A DNA stretch of 64,000 nucleotides from Pedobacter soli (GTDB lineage Bacteria; Bacteroidota; Bacteroidia; Sphingobacteriales; Sphingobacteriaceae). The position numbers and the translations under genes are program-made. Positions 6,425 through 15,147 of the stretch are shown here, one piece after another (positions within the stretch are counted from its first letter, which is position 1; each line of letters starts with the position of its first letter). Location: positions 1 through 64,000 of the forward strand of contig NZ_FMZH01000011.1 in NCBI RefSeq assembly GCF_900101435.1, in the 5' to 3' direction. Below the pieces are notes generated by a model, which saw nothing but the letters and a program-made list of their open reading frames with translations, was not told the origin of the DNA and searched no databases.

Positions 6425-8809
6425 ATGTTCGTACTAAAAAGAGATGGCCGGAAAGAGCCGGTGCAATTTGACAAAATCACAGCACGTATTCAAAAGCTGT
6501 GCTACAGTTTAAATTCAGATCTTGTAGATCCGATCGATGTGGCCAAAAAGGTAATCGAAGGTTTATATGATGGGGTAACTACCTCTGAGTTGGATAACCT
6601 TGCTGCAGAAACAGCTGCATCGTTAACGACAAAACACCCTGATTATGCTTTGTTAGCTTCGCGTATTGCGGTTTCTAACCTGCATAAAAACACCACCAAA
6701 TCATTCTCGGGTACGATGAAAATGTTGTACGAATATTTCGACCCGAAAGCGCAGAAAGAGGCACCTCTTATCGCTGATGATGTTTATGAGATTATTGAAA
6801 AAAACAAAGATATTTTAGATAGTTCTATCATTTACGACCGCGATTTCGGTTTCGACTATTTCGGTTTTAAAACTTTAGAAAAATCTTACCTGTTAAAAGT
6901 TAATGGTCAGATTGTTGAGCGTCCTCAGCATTTGTTCATGCGCGTTTCAGTTGGTATCCACAAAGAAGATATCGAAAGCGCAATTAAAACCTATAACTTA
7001 ATGAGCGAGCGTTGGTTTACACACGCTACGCCAACCTTGTTCAATGCCGCTACACCAAAGCCTCAAATGTCGTCATGTTTCTTGTTAACCATGCAGGATG
7101 ACAGCATTGAAGGTATTTACGATACTTTAAAACAAACCGCTAAAATTTCACAAAGTGCAGGTGGTATTGGTTTAAGCATCCACAACATCCGTGCAACCGG
7201 TTCATACATTGGTGGTACCAACGGTACAAGTAACGGTATTATTCCAATGTTACGCGTATTTAACGATACTGCCCGTTATGTAGATCAGGGTGGAGGTAAA
7301 CGTAAAGGTGCTTTTGCTATTTATTTAGAGCCTTGGCATGCTGATGTTTTCGAATTTTTAGATTTACGTAAAAACCACGGTAAAGAAGAAATGCGCGCGC
7401 GCGATTTATTCTATGCACTTTGGATCAACGATTTGTTTATGCAACGTGTTAAAGATAATGGCGACTGGACTTTATTCTGCCCGCACGAAGCACCAGGTTT
7501 AGCAGATTGTTTCGGTAAAGAATTCGAAGATTTATATACCAAATATGAAGCTGAAGGCCGTGGCCGCAAAACGGTTAAAGCACAAGAGCTTTGGTTTGCC
7601 ATTTTAGATTCGCAGATTGAAACCGGTACACCTTATATGTTGTTTAAAGATGCAGCGAACAGCAAATCTAACCAACAGAACTTAGGTACCATTAAGAGCT
7701 CTAACCTGTGTACCGAAATTATCGAGTATACCTCTAAAGATGAAGTTGCGGTTTGTAACTTAGCTTCACTGGCTTTACCACGTTTCGTAATCAACGGTGC
7801 TTTCGATCACCAGAAATTATACGATGTAACTTATCAGGCTACTTTAAACCTGAACAAGATCATCGATCACAACTATTATCCTGTTCAGGAAGCTGAAAAC
7901 TCTAACATGCGCCATCGTCCCGTTGGTTTAGGAGTACAAGGCTTAGCTGATGCCTTTATCTTGTTGCGTTTACCTTTCGAAAGTGATGAGGCTAAACGTT
8001 TAAACAAAGATATCTTCGAAACCATTTATTTTGCTTCGATGTCGGCTTCACACGATTTAGCTGTGAAACATGGTCCTTATCAAACGTTTAAAGATTCTCC
8101 GTTATCAAAAGGTAAATTCCAGTTCGATCTGTGGAATGTAACTCCAGATAGCGGCCGTTGGGATTGGGATGCATTGCGCAAAAAAGTAGTTAAAGATGGT
8201 GTGTACAACTCATTATTGGTTGCGCCAATGCCAACTGCATCTACTTCGCAGATTTTAGGTAACAACGAGTGTTTCGAACCTTACACTTCTAACATTTACA
8301 CCCGTCGTGTATTAAGCGGAGAGTTTGTGGTAGTAAACAAACACTTATTGAAAGATTTAGTGGCCTTAGGTTTATGGAACAACGATATGAAAAACAAAAT
8401 CATATTGGCTAACGGTTCTATTCAGGCGATTGCTGAAATTCCTGATTACATTAAAGAATTGTACAAAACCGTTTGGGAGATCAAGATGCGTAATATCATC
8501 GATATGGCTGCCGACCGTGGTGCCTATATCTGCCAGTCGCAATCGTTAAACCTGTTTGTAAATGCGCCGAACACTTCAAAATTAACTTCAATGCACTTCT
8601 ATGCATGGGAGAAAGGATTGAAAACCGGTATGTACTATCTACGTACACAAGCTGCTTCGCAAGCTGTTAAATTTACAGTAGAGAACCAGGGCGGTAAAGC
8701 AATTGAAGCGGTTATCCCTGCTGAAATGACACAAGATCAGGTTGCAGAAGAAATCATCGACGGACCAGTTTGTTCGATGGAAGAAGGCTGCATTAGCTGC
8801 TCGGGCTAG
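6425..8809 (+). CDS. nrdA: Ribonucleoside-diphosphate reductase class Ia, alpha (R1) subunit
   Basis: This 794-residue catalytic subunit binds the ribonucleotide substrates and, with NrdB, makes dNTP precursors. It opens with an ATP-cone allosteric domain (about residues 1-90). Redox and radical cysteines are Cys218 (MSSCF), Cys429 (NLCTE) and Cys444 (VCNLA). The conserved PMPTASTSQILGNNE segment carries the substrate-site loop. The C-terminal swinging arm has Cys789-x-x-Cys792, which re-reduces the active site through thioredoxin. Numbering of the active-site cysteines closely follows eukaryotic R1. A strong terminator follows at 8909. Confidence 0.97.
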   Translation: MFVLKRDGRKEPVQFDKITARIQKLCYSLNSDLVDPIDVAKKVIEGLYDGVTTSELDNLAAETAASLTTKHPDYALLASRIAVSNLHKNTTKSFSGTMKMLYEYFDPKAQKEAPLIADDVYEIIEKNKDILDSSIIYDRDFGFDYFGFKTLEKSYLLKVNGQIVERPQHLFMRVSVGIHKEDIESAIKTYNLMSERWFTHATPTLFNAATPKPQMSSCFLLTMQDDSIEGIYDTLKQTAKISQSAGGIGLSIHNIRATGSYIGGTNGTSNGIIPMLRVFNDTARYVDQGGGKRKGAFAIYLEPWHADVFEFLDLRKNHGKEEMRARDLFYALWINDLFMQRVKDNGDWTLFCPHEAPGLADCFGKEFEDLYTKYEAEGRGRKTVKAQELWFAILDSQIETGTPYMLFKDAANSKSNQQNLGTIKSSNLCTEIIEYTSKDEVAVCNLASLALPRFVINGAFDHQKLYDVTYQATLNLNKIIDHNYYPVQEAENSNMRHRPVGLGVQGLADAFILLRLPFESDEAKRLNKDIFETIYFASMSASHDLAVKHGPYQTFKDSPLSKGKFQFDLWNVTPDSGRWDWDALRKKVVKDGVYNSLLVAPMPTASTSQILGNNECFEPYTSNIYTRRVLSGEFVVVNKHLLKDLVALGLWNNDMKNKIILANGSIQAIAEIPDYIKELYKTVWEIKMRNIIDMAADRGAYICQSQSLNLFVNAPNTSKLTSMHFYAWEKGLKTGMYYLRTQAASQAVKFTVENQGGKAIEAVIPAEMTQDQVAEEIIDGPVCSMEEGCISCSG

Positions 8810-8820
8810 TCTTGCACAAT

Positions 8821-8893
8821 CGTCATGCTGCCCCGATTTTATATCGGGATCAGCATCTCTTCTAATAGTTCCTGAAACAAGTTCAGGATGACG
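8821..8893. repeat. Three-arm palindromic element
   Basis: Outer arms CGTCAT (8821-8826) and ATGACG (8888-8893) enclose two hairpins: ATGCTG..CCCGAT with ATCGGG..CAGCAT (8825-8856), and CCTGAA with TTCAGG (8871-8886). The arrangement looks like a small cruciform, similar to dispersed palindromes common in Bacteroidota intergenic regions. Confidence 0.65.
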
Positions 8894-8908
8894 AATCTAA
8901 TAATATCG

Positions 8909-8945
8909 TAAGGTTTTGGGCAAACGCTCAAAACCTTATTTTTTG
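8909..8945 (+). terminator. Strong intrinsic terminator of nrdBA
   Basis: A 13-bp stem (8909-8921 with 8926-8938, one G-U pair) has an AAAC loop and is followed by a run of T. This closes the operon. Confidence 0.85.
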
Positions 8946-9058
8946 TCCTTACTTTTGTATTCAGTTCAATAGTTCATTAGGCAATTGGTTCATTGGTTTT
9001 GCCAAACGCAAATAGCGAACATCCATACTAATGACCATTGAACCAATGAACCTATAAA

Positions 9059-9280
9059 ATGTCTGCACATACCCATAGCGCCAAACACGAAATCATTCCC
9101 TGCGAAAGATGCGGAACGGCTATAGAGTGCAAGGCCAATGCTTATACCAAATGCCAGTGCAGTGTAGTGCAACTCAGCATCAACGAAGTACAACATATCT
9201 CTGAGCTTTACGATGGCTGTCTCTGTGCCAAATGCCTGTTCGAGCTGCAACAGGAATACCGGGAAGAAATAGGAGCATAA
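9059..9280 (+). CDS. Cysteine-rich CWC-family small protein
   Basis: The 73-residue protein contains eight cysteines arranged CERC-x5-C-x7-CQC and later CLCAKC, with an LS.NE segment between. This matches the Cysteine-rich CWC family of small, probably metal-binding proteins; Gln replaces the central Trp of the name-giving CWC triplet. Function is unknown for the family, though the Cys pairs suggest a zinc ribbon. It is preceded by an inverted word repeat (attggttcattgg with ccattgaaccaatg) and has no obvious operon partner. Confidence 0.75.
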   Translation: MSAHTHSAKHEIIPCERCGTAIECKANAYTKCQCSVVQLSINEVQHISELYDGCLCAKCLFELQQEYREEIGA

Positions 9281-9884
9281 TACTTTACAATCTTTATTGC
9301 CGGCATAAATCGATCTGTGGCTCACAGACCGAATCTGTAAATCATTGCAGGTGTCGATATCATAATATGAAGGAACATCATTTGAAAAGCAAGCTCCTGT
9401 GCTTTTGGGTTGCTTTCAATCCCGCTTTTTCTGCTGCAGATTGAAGGAATCGGCATTCGTGCAATCGGGTTTAGCTTACAGCGGTTCCGATCTTTTCTGA
9501 ATTTTTTATGTCAATACATCTTTTCTGATTCAAAACTGTTTAATTACTGTATCTCAATTCGGTCAATTGCATAGATTCAAAAAAGGACACCTTTCTTCTT
9601 TTAATTGTTGAAAGTACAATTAAAATTTCCGTAGCTATCAGGTAAAAGGAAAAAAGTCGTTTTTGGCTGTTTTTAAGCGTTTGGTTAAGCAAATTCTGAA
9701 AATGTCATCTGCAGTTGGTATTCCCGTAATCGTGTTTCTTAACGCTTCTTTCAGGCCTTAAAATCAATGAAAAATAGTTTGAAAATAAGTGTTAAATCTG
9801 GTAACAAAGCATACAATTTGATATCTATATCATGCTTAATAAATGGTTTATTAGGCTTAAAAAAACATAAAAATCATATAAATT
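9281..9884. other. Long gene-free gap before the SPFH gene
   Basis: No protein gene is supported in these 604 bases. Bases about 9404-9505 (cccgctttttctgctgcag then gcaatcgggtttagc words) resemble the block at 20926-21020 and look like a dispersed Bacteroidota repeat. A 10-bp hairpin, TTTTAATTGT (9599-9608) with ACAATTAAAA (9616-9625), lies further on. I see no clear promoter for the next gene. Confidence 0.55.
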
Positions 9885-11849
9885 ATGGAATCGCTCATTT
9901 CAAATTACTGGTGGGTTTTAGTGGCACTGTTGTGCTTAGTTTTATACAAATATATTTTACGTTTCCTATTCGGGATGGTCATCGTACCCGAAGATAGAAT
10001 CGGCTTAATTACCAAAAAATTCGTGCTCTTAGGTTCCGATCGCGAATTGCCCGACGGGCGCATTATCGCCATCAAAGGCGAGGCAGGTTTCCAGGGAAAA
10101 ACACTCGCTCCCGGATTGTATTTCGGGATGTGGTTCTGGCAATACAGCGTAACTATGGAGCAGTTCACCGTCATTCCTGAGGGTAAAATAGGGCTCATTA
10201 TGGCCAAAGACGGGGCCGAAATCCCAACAGGGAATATCCTGGGGCAAAAAGTAGAGTCAGATAATTTTCAGGATGCCGTTAAGTTCCTCGAAAACGGTGG
10301 CCAGCGAGGTCGGCAAACGGCTTATATCACTTCCGGATCGTACCGGATTAATACCATGTTATTTCAGGTTTCGGTTACCGATATGGTTCGTATTCAGGAA
10401 AGCATGGTAGGTATTGTAACTACACTGGATGGTTTACCAATCGAAGCTAACCAGATTGCAGGTAAGCTGGTAGAAGGCCACAATAACTTTCAGGATTTTG
10501 ATGCCTTTGTAAAACAAGGCGGTAACAGAGGTTTGCAGCCGCAGGTTATTCTAGCGGGTTCGTACAATTTAAACCCCTGGGCAATCCAGTTAGAAGAAAT
10601 ACCCATGACCGAAATTGCTATTGGTTATGTAGGTGTGGTGATCTCGTTTATTGGTAAAGAAGGCGACGATTTAACCGGTGCCGATTTTAAACATGGTAAT
10701 ATCGTAGCTAAAGGATCAAAAGGGGTTTGGCTGGAGCCACTTGGGCCGGGAAAATATCCGATTAACAAATACATTATGAAGGTAGAGCTGGTACCTACAA
10801 CCAATCTGGTATTAAACTGGGCATCGGCACGCAGCGAGGCACATAATCTCGATAAAAACCTCTCAACCATTACCGTACGTTCGAGAGATGGTTTCCCTTT
10901 TAACCTGGATGTGGCACAGATTATTCACGTGCCTACTACCGAGGCGCCAAAAGTAATTGCCCGTTTTGGTAACATGGTCAACCTGGTTTCACAGGTGTTG
11001 GAGCCTACTATTGGTAACTATTTCCGTAACTCAGCGCAGGGCAGCGATGTAATTGCTTTCCTGAGTACACGTAAAGAACGTCAGGAGTCGGCAAAAGAGC
11101 ATATTCGAAAAGTACTTGACGAGTACAACGTAAATGCGGTTGATACTTTGATTGGTGATATTGTGCCACCAGAATCGTTAATGAAAACCTTAACCGACCG
11201 TAAAATTGCGGAAGAGCAAAAGGTGACTTACGAAACGCAGAAACAGGCTCAGGAAACGCGCCAGGGGATGGAAAAAGAAACTGCCATTGCCGATATGCAG
11301 AAAGATATCGTAAAAGCACAACAAAGTGTCGAAATTGCCGAGCGTACAGCAAGTGCAACGGTAAAAAAATCAGAAGGTGATGCTGCCGGCGTAAAACTGG
11401 CAGTAGGTGCTGAGGCTGAAGCTACTAAAATGCGTGCGCACGCAGAGGCTGAGGCAACCAAGGCACGTGCACAAGCCGATTCGGAAGCGATTAAATTACG
11501 TGCATCAGCAGAGGCAGAACAAATTTCGTTAACCGGTAGTGCCGAAGCTGGTAAAATTTTGGCGGTAGGTAAATCTACAGCCGAGGCTTACGAGCTTGCC
11601 GTTAAAGCTTTGGGTGGCGAAAACTTTACCCGCTACAAGATTACCGAAGAGTTATCGAAAGGTAATGTAAAACTGATTCCGGATGTATTGATCGGTGGAA
11701 ATGCCAATGCTGGTGGTTCGGCCATGGATGGTTTATTAGGGCTTAAACTGATGGAGTTAATGGACCCTGAAAAACGTAAGGAAGTGGTTGCAGTAGCCGA
11801 AATTGTAGAAACCAAAACGAAACCGAAAAAGGATAATATTAACCCTTAA
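9885..11849 (+). CDS. SPFH/band-7 flotillin-like membrane protein with four N-terminal repeat modules
   Basis: The 654-residue protein has one membrane segment near residues 10-30. Residues about 34-304 form four related modules of 60-73 residues (about 34-95, 96-168, 169-241, 242-304), each opening with a P/E-x-x-hG-h-h pattern and closing with a GxYxxN or PGxY motif. The middle two are clearly duplicates, sharing NFQD, GG-x-RG-x-Q and GSY. A band-7 domain follows (about 305-430), then an Ala/Glu-rich coiled coil (about 440-580) with AEAEATK-x-RA repeats typical of flotillins. Flotillins form membrane-associated cages. The gene is monocistronic, with a terminator at 11869. Alternative: a divergent SPFH family with no flotillin-like role. 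Confidence 0.85.
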   Translation: MESLISNYWWVLVALLCLVLYKYILRFLFGMVIVPEDRIGLITKKFVLLGSDRELPDGRIIAIKGEAGFQGKTLAPGLYFGMWFWQYSVTMEQFTVIPEGKIGLIMAKDGAEIPTGNILGQKVESDNFQDAVKFLENGGQRGRQTAYITSGSYRINTMLFQVSVTDMVRIQESMVGIVTTLDGLPIEANQIAGKLVEGHNNFQDFDAFVKQGGNRGLQPQVILAGSYNLNPWAIQLEEIPMTEIAIGYVGVVISFIGKEGDDLTGADFKHGNIVAKGSKGVWLEPLGPGKYPINKYIMKVELVPTTNLVLNWASARSEAHNLDKNLSTITVRSRDGFPFNLDVAQIIHVPTTEAPKVIARFGNMVNLVSQVLEPTIGNYFRNSAQGSDVIAFLSTRKERQESAKEHIRKVLDEYNVNAVDTLIGDIVPPESLMKTLTDRKIAEEQKVTYETQKQAQETRQGMEKETAIADMQKDIVKAQQSVEIAERTASATVKKSEGDAAGVKLAVGAEAEATKMRAHAEAEATKARAQADSEAIKLRASAEAEQISLTGSAEAGKILAVGKSTAEAYELAVKALGGENFTRYKITEELSKGNVKLIPDVLIGGNANAGGSAMDGLLGLKLMELMDPEKRKEVVAVAEIVETKTKPKKDNINP

Positions 11850-11868
11850 ATTTGTTAAATTAGCATGG

Positions 11869-11898
11869 AAGGCCTTGACGTAAGTTGAGGCCTTTTTT
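11869..11898 (+). terminator. Intrinsic terminator of the SPFH gene
   Basis: AAGGCCT (11869-11875) pairs with AGGCCTT (11888-11894) followed by a T run. Confidence 0.85.
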
Positions 11899-12006
11899 GT
11901 AAGAAAAAAATCATCCTGCTTTGTGTTCTTCGTGTTTTTTCCTCTGTTTTCTTTGTGGTTAATAAACTATTACACAATTATGCCGTTCTACTCTTAAACA
12001 AAATAG

Positions 12007-12014
12007 TAACTTTG
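12007..12014 (+). promoter_or_regulatory. -7 box upstream of aguB
   Basis: TAACTTTG is an exact TAnnTTTG match 90 bases before the ATG. TTC (not TTG) occurs 18 bases upstream. The leader in between carries gaatgactgaatgata-like word repeats. Confidence 0.5.
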
Positions 12015-12103
12015 CAGCCGATTTAGAATGATAGCATTTTGAATGGCTGAATGATACTGCGAAGCACTCATTCACTCATTCTTTCATCCAATAATTTTAA
12101 AAA

Positions 12104-12979
12104 ATGAAGAAGGTAAATGTTGGCCTGGTGCAGATGAGCTGTACTAAAGATAAGCAGGAAAATTTAGATAAAGCGATTGCGAAAGTAAGGGATGCCGCTG
12201 CAAAGGGTGCACAAATTGTGTGCTTGCAGGAGCTTTTTACTTCACTATATTTCTGCGATGTTGAAGATTACGATAATTTCGATCTGGCAGAAGCTATTCC
12301 AGGTCCATCAACCGATGCCTTGCAGGTAGTTGCCAAAGAATTGGGTGTAGTAATTATTGCTTCACTGTTCGAAAAACGTGCTGAAGGTTTATACCACAAT
12401 ACTACTGCCGTTTTAGATGCCGATGGATCTTATTTAGGTAAATACCGTAAGATGCACATCCCTGATGATCCCGCGTACTACGAGAAATTTTACTTTACAC
12501 CGGGCGATTTAGGTTACAAGGTTTTCCAAACCAAGTTTGCGAAGATCGGTATTTTAATCTGCTGGGATCAATGGTATCCGGAAGCATCACGTATCACTGC
12601 ATTAATGGGAGCCGATATCATGTTTTATCCAACTGCAATTGGTTGGGCTACCGATCAGGATGAGGAAACCAATAAAGATCAGTACAATGCATGGCAAACC
12701 ATTCAGCGCTCACATGCCGTTGCCAATGGTGTTCCGGTTGTGAGTGTAAACCGCGTTGGTTTTGAGCAGGATGGTGCTATGAAATTCTGGGGCGGAAGCT
12801 TTGCTACCAACGCCCAGGGGCGTTTGCTTTATCTGGCTTCACACGATCAGGAAGAAACTGAAGTAGTCGAGCTGGATTTAACCCAGTCAGACTTTTTCCG
12901 TAAACACTGGCCATTTTTAAGGGATAGAAGGATCGATTCGTATCAACCAATTACGAAAAGATATCTGGATGGGGACTAA
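12104..12979 (+). CDS. aguB: N-carbamoylputrescine amidohydrolase
   Basis: This 291-residue nitrilase-superfamily enzyme hydrolyses N-carbamoylputrescine to putrescine, CO2 and ammonia. The catalytic Glu-Lys-Cys triad is visible: Glu43 (CLQELF), Lys116 (YRKMHIPDD) and Cys153 (LICWDQWYPE). The WDQWYPE and HIPDDP segments are typical of the carbamoylputrescine branch rather than of other nitrilases. The next gene, 98 bases downstream on the same strand, encodes agmatine deiminase, which makes its substrate, so the pair forms the agmatine route of polyamine synthesis. Confidence 0.93.
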   Translation: MKKVNVGLVQMSCTKDKQENLDKAIAKVRDAAAKGAQIVCLQELFTSLYFCDVEDYDNFDLAEAIPGPSTDALQVVAKELGVVIIASLFEKRAEGLYHNTTAVLDADGSYLGKYRKMHIPDDPAYYEKFYFTPGDLGYKVFQTKFAKIGILICWDQWYPEASRITALMGADIMFYPTAIGWATDQDEETNKDQYNAWQTIQRSHAVANGVPVVSVNRVGFEQDGAMKFWGGSFATNAQGRLLYLASHDQEETEVVELDLTQSDFFRKHWPFLRDRRIDSYQPITKRYLDGD

Positions 12980-13032
12980 GCTGAAAGCCTAAAGACCAAA
13001 GGATAAAGCGAGAATCCATAAATTAAAAATCC

Positions 13033-13056
13033 ATGGTTCGTGTCCTCACGAACCAT
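13033..13056. repeat. Perfect 10-bp hairpin between aguB and aguA
   Basis: ATGGTTCGTG (13033-13042) pairs exactly with CACGAACCAT (13047-13056) around a TCCT loop. It lies 22 bases before the aguA start and could be a dispersed REP-like palindrome or a weak attenuator between the two genes. Confidence 0.6.
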
Positions 13057-13077
13057 TCATTTTATAAATAAAATTAG

Positions 13078-14154
13078 ATGTCAAATTTCCCTCCTAGAGA
13101 AAATTTAAATATTAATCACTTCGATTATTCTCCTAAAAAACAAGGCTATGCGTTCCCTGCCGAGTGGGCTAAACATGAAGCTACCTGGTTAAGCTGGCCG
13201 CATAAAGAAGCCTCATGGCCGGGTAAGATCGAAACCATTTACGCCCCTTATTGCCAGTTTATTAAATTGGTTGCTGAGGGTGAAAAAGTACGGATCAATG
13301 TAAAAGACGAAGAAATGAAAGCTTTTGCCATTGCCGAACTTCAAAAAGTAAATGCCGATTTAGCGCAGATTGAATTTTATTTTAACGAAACCAACGATGC
13401 ATGGTGCCGCGATCATGGACCTGCATTTGTGTTAAAGGGAAATGAAAAAGCAGTGGTAGACTGGGGCTATAACGCCTGGGGAGGAAAGTATCCGCCTTTT
13501 GATCTGGATGACGTTGTGCCCACCAAAATAGCCAAACACTTTAATCTGCCTTTGTTTGCACCTGATATTGTAATGGAAGGTGGTTCGGTGGAGTTTAATG
13601 GTGCAGGTACGGTTTTAACCACTACTGCTTGTCTGTTAAACGAAAACCGCAATCCGCATTTAACTAAAGAACAGATAGAACAGTATTTGCTCGAATATTA
13701 TGGTCAGGAGCAGGTTTTGTGGTTAGGCGATGGCATTGTTGGCGATGATACTGATGGCCACATTGACGACATTACTCGTTTTGTAAATGAGGATACCGTT
13801 TTAACCGTAGTAGAAAGTAATCCACTGGATGAAAACTATGTATTGTTACAAGAGAATCTGGAGGCCTTAAAGGCAATGAGACTGAAAGATGGTCGTGCCT
13901 TAAATATTGTAGAGTTACCTATGCCTTCGCCGGTAATTTATGATGATACCCGTTTGCCGGCTTCTTACGCTAATTTTTACATTGCCAATTCAGCAGTAAT
14001 TGTTCCGGTTTTTGATGATGTGAACGACCAAAAAGCTTTGGATATTATTCAGGGTTGTTTCCCTGACCGTAAGGTAGTCGGCATCAATTCGGTTGATATT
14101 ATCTGGGGTTTGGGTAGTTTCCATTGTTTAAGCCAGCAGGAACCAGCTATTTAA
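13078..14154 (+). CDS. aguA: Agmatine deiminase
   Basis: The 358-residue protein belongs to the peptidylarginine-deiminase-like (PAD_porph) superfamily and converts agmatine to N-carbamoylputrescine and ammonia. Family motifs include the WCRDHGPAF segment, the DWGYNAWGGKYPPF stretch, GDDTDGHIDD with substrate-binding acidic residues and His, and the C-terminal nucleophile Cys350 in FHCLSQQEP. It follows aguB, giving a complete two-step route to putrescine. The N-terminus is somewhat extended; the start at 13078 is the only ATG before the conserved domain. Confidence 0.93.
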   Translation: MSNFPPRENLNINHFDYSPKKQGYAFPAEWAKHEATWLSWPHKEASWPGKIETIYAPYCQFIKLVAEGEKVRINVKDEEMKAFAIAELQKVNADLAQIEFYFNETNDAWCRDHGPAFVLKGNEKAVVDWGYNAWGGKYPPFDLDDVVPTKIAKHFNLPLFAPDIVMEGGSVEFNGAGTVLTTTACLLNENRNPHLTKEQIEQYLLEYYGQEQVLWLGDGIVGDDTDGHIDDITRFVNEDTVLTVVESNPLDENYVLLQENLEALKAMRLKDGRALNIVELPMPSPVIYDDTRLPASYANFYIANSAVIVPVFDDVNDQKALDIIQGCFPDRKVVGINSVDIIWGLGSFHCLSQQEPAI

Positions 14155-14209
14155 GTTTGGAGTTGGCAGTTCAGAGTTTTGAATTGTTAACCATACGGCA
14201 ATCAAACAA

Positions 14210-14242
14210 TTTGACAATATTTCAGTAGAGTTATTAACTTTA
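14210..14242 (+). promoter_or_regulatory. Probable fabG promoter
   Basis: TTTG at 14210-14213, a 21-base spacer and TAACTTTA at 14235-14242, one base off consensus. The surrounding gap also shows gttggcagttcag-type word repeats. Confidence 0.45.
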
Positions 14243-14278
14243 CAACATTAAAACATTTCAACTTTACAACATTTCATA

Positions 14279-15022
14279 ATGAAATTACTAGAAGGAAAAA
14301 CAGCATTAATTACCGGCGCATCAAAAGGAATTGGCCGTAAAATAGCGGAAAAATTTGCAGAGCAAGGTGCTAATGTAGCATTCACCTACTTATCATCAGT
14401 AGAAAAAGGCCAGGCTTTAGAGCAGGAATTGCAAAGCTTCGGTACTAAAGTTAAAGGTTACCGCTCTGATGCATCTAAATTTGATGAGGCTGAGCAGTTG
14501 ATCAATGATATTGTAGCTGAATTTGGAACTATTGATATCGTAGTAAACAACGCTGGTATCACCAAAGATGGCTTGTTGATGCGTATGAGCGAAGAAAACT
14601 GGGATGATGTAATCAATATCAACTTAAAATCGATCTTTAACGTAACTAAAGCAGCTTCTAAAGTGATGATGAAAGCCCGTAAAGGTGTTTTCATTAATAT
14701 GAGTTCGGTGGTTGGTGTTCAGGGTAACGCAGGTCAGGCTAACTATGCCGCTTCCAAAGCAGGTATTATTGGTTTTACCAAATCAGTAGCCAAAGAACTG
14801 GGATCAAGAAATATCCGTGCAAACGTTGTAGCTCCGGGCTTTATCCGTACCGAAATGACCGAGGTTTTAGATCCTAAAGTAGTTGAAGGTTGGGAAAAAG
14901 ATATTCCGTTAAAACGTGCCGGCGAAACTGAAGATATTGCCAATGTTTGTGTGTTCCTGGCTTCAGATATGAGTGCCTATGTAACCGGACAAACTTTATC
15001 GGTTTGCGGCGGAATGCTGTAA
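14279..15022 (+). CDS. fabG: 3-oxoacyl-[acyl-carrier-protein] reductase
   Basis: This 247-residue short-chain dehydrogenase reduces 3-oxoacyl-ACP with NADPH in fatty acid elongation. The cofactor motif TGASKGIG is at residues 12-19, NNAG follows in the fourth strand, and the catalytic Ser143, Tyr156 and Lys160 are present (MSSVVG, YAASK). The VAPGFIRTEMT segment is typical of FabG. It stands outside a fab cluster, as is common in Bacteroidota, so a role in another ketoreduction cannot be excluded. A shared bidirectional terminator follows. Confidence 0.9.
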   Translation: MKLLEGKTALITGASKGIGRKIAEKFAEQGANVAFTYLSSVEKGQALEQELQSFGTKVKGYRSDASKFDEAEQLINDIVAEFGTIDIVVNNAGITKDGLLMRMSEENWDDVININLKSIFNVTKAASKVMMKARKGVFINMSSVVGVQGNAGQANYAASKAGIIGFTKSVAKELGSRNIRANVVAPGFIRTEMTEVLDPKVVEGWEKDIPLKRAGETEDIANVCVFLASDMSAYVTGQTLSVCGGML

Positions 15023-15113
15023 AGGAGGTTAAAAGGTTAAAGGTTGGAAGGTTTTGAGCACAGAACTTTGCAACATTCCAACCTCTCAACTTTAAAACTA
15101 TTTAATAAACATT

Positions 15114-15147
15114 AAAGAAGTCAAGTTTTTAAAACTTGACTTCTTTT
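15114..15147. terminator. Bidirectional terminator between fabG and the L,D-transpeptidase gene
   Basis: GAAGTCAAGTTTT pairs with AAAACTTGACTTC as a near-perfect palindrome, with A and T runs at its ends. It serves fabG from the left and overlaps the last codons (KEVKF) of the convergent gene. Confidence 0.8.

Noticed and set aside
9767..9997. Open frame overlapping the SPFH gene start
   Set aside because: Out of frame with the well-supported SPFH gene and rich in Lys/Ile, so it looks like chance.
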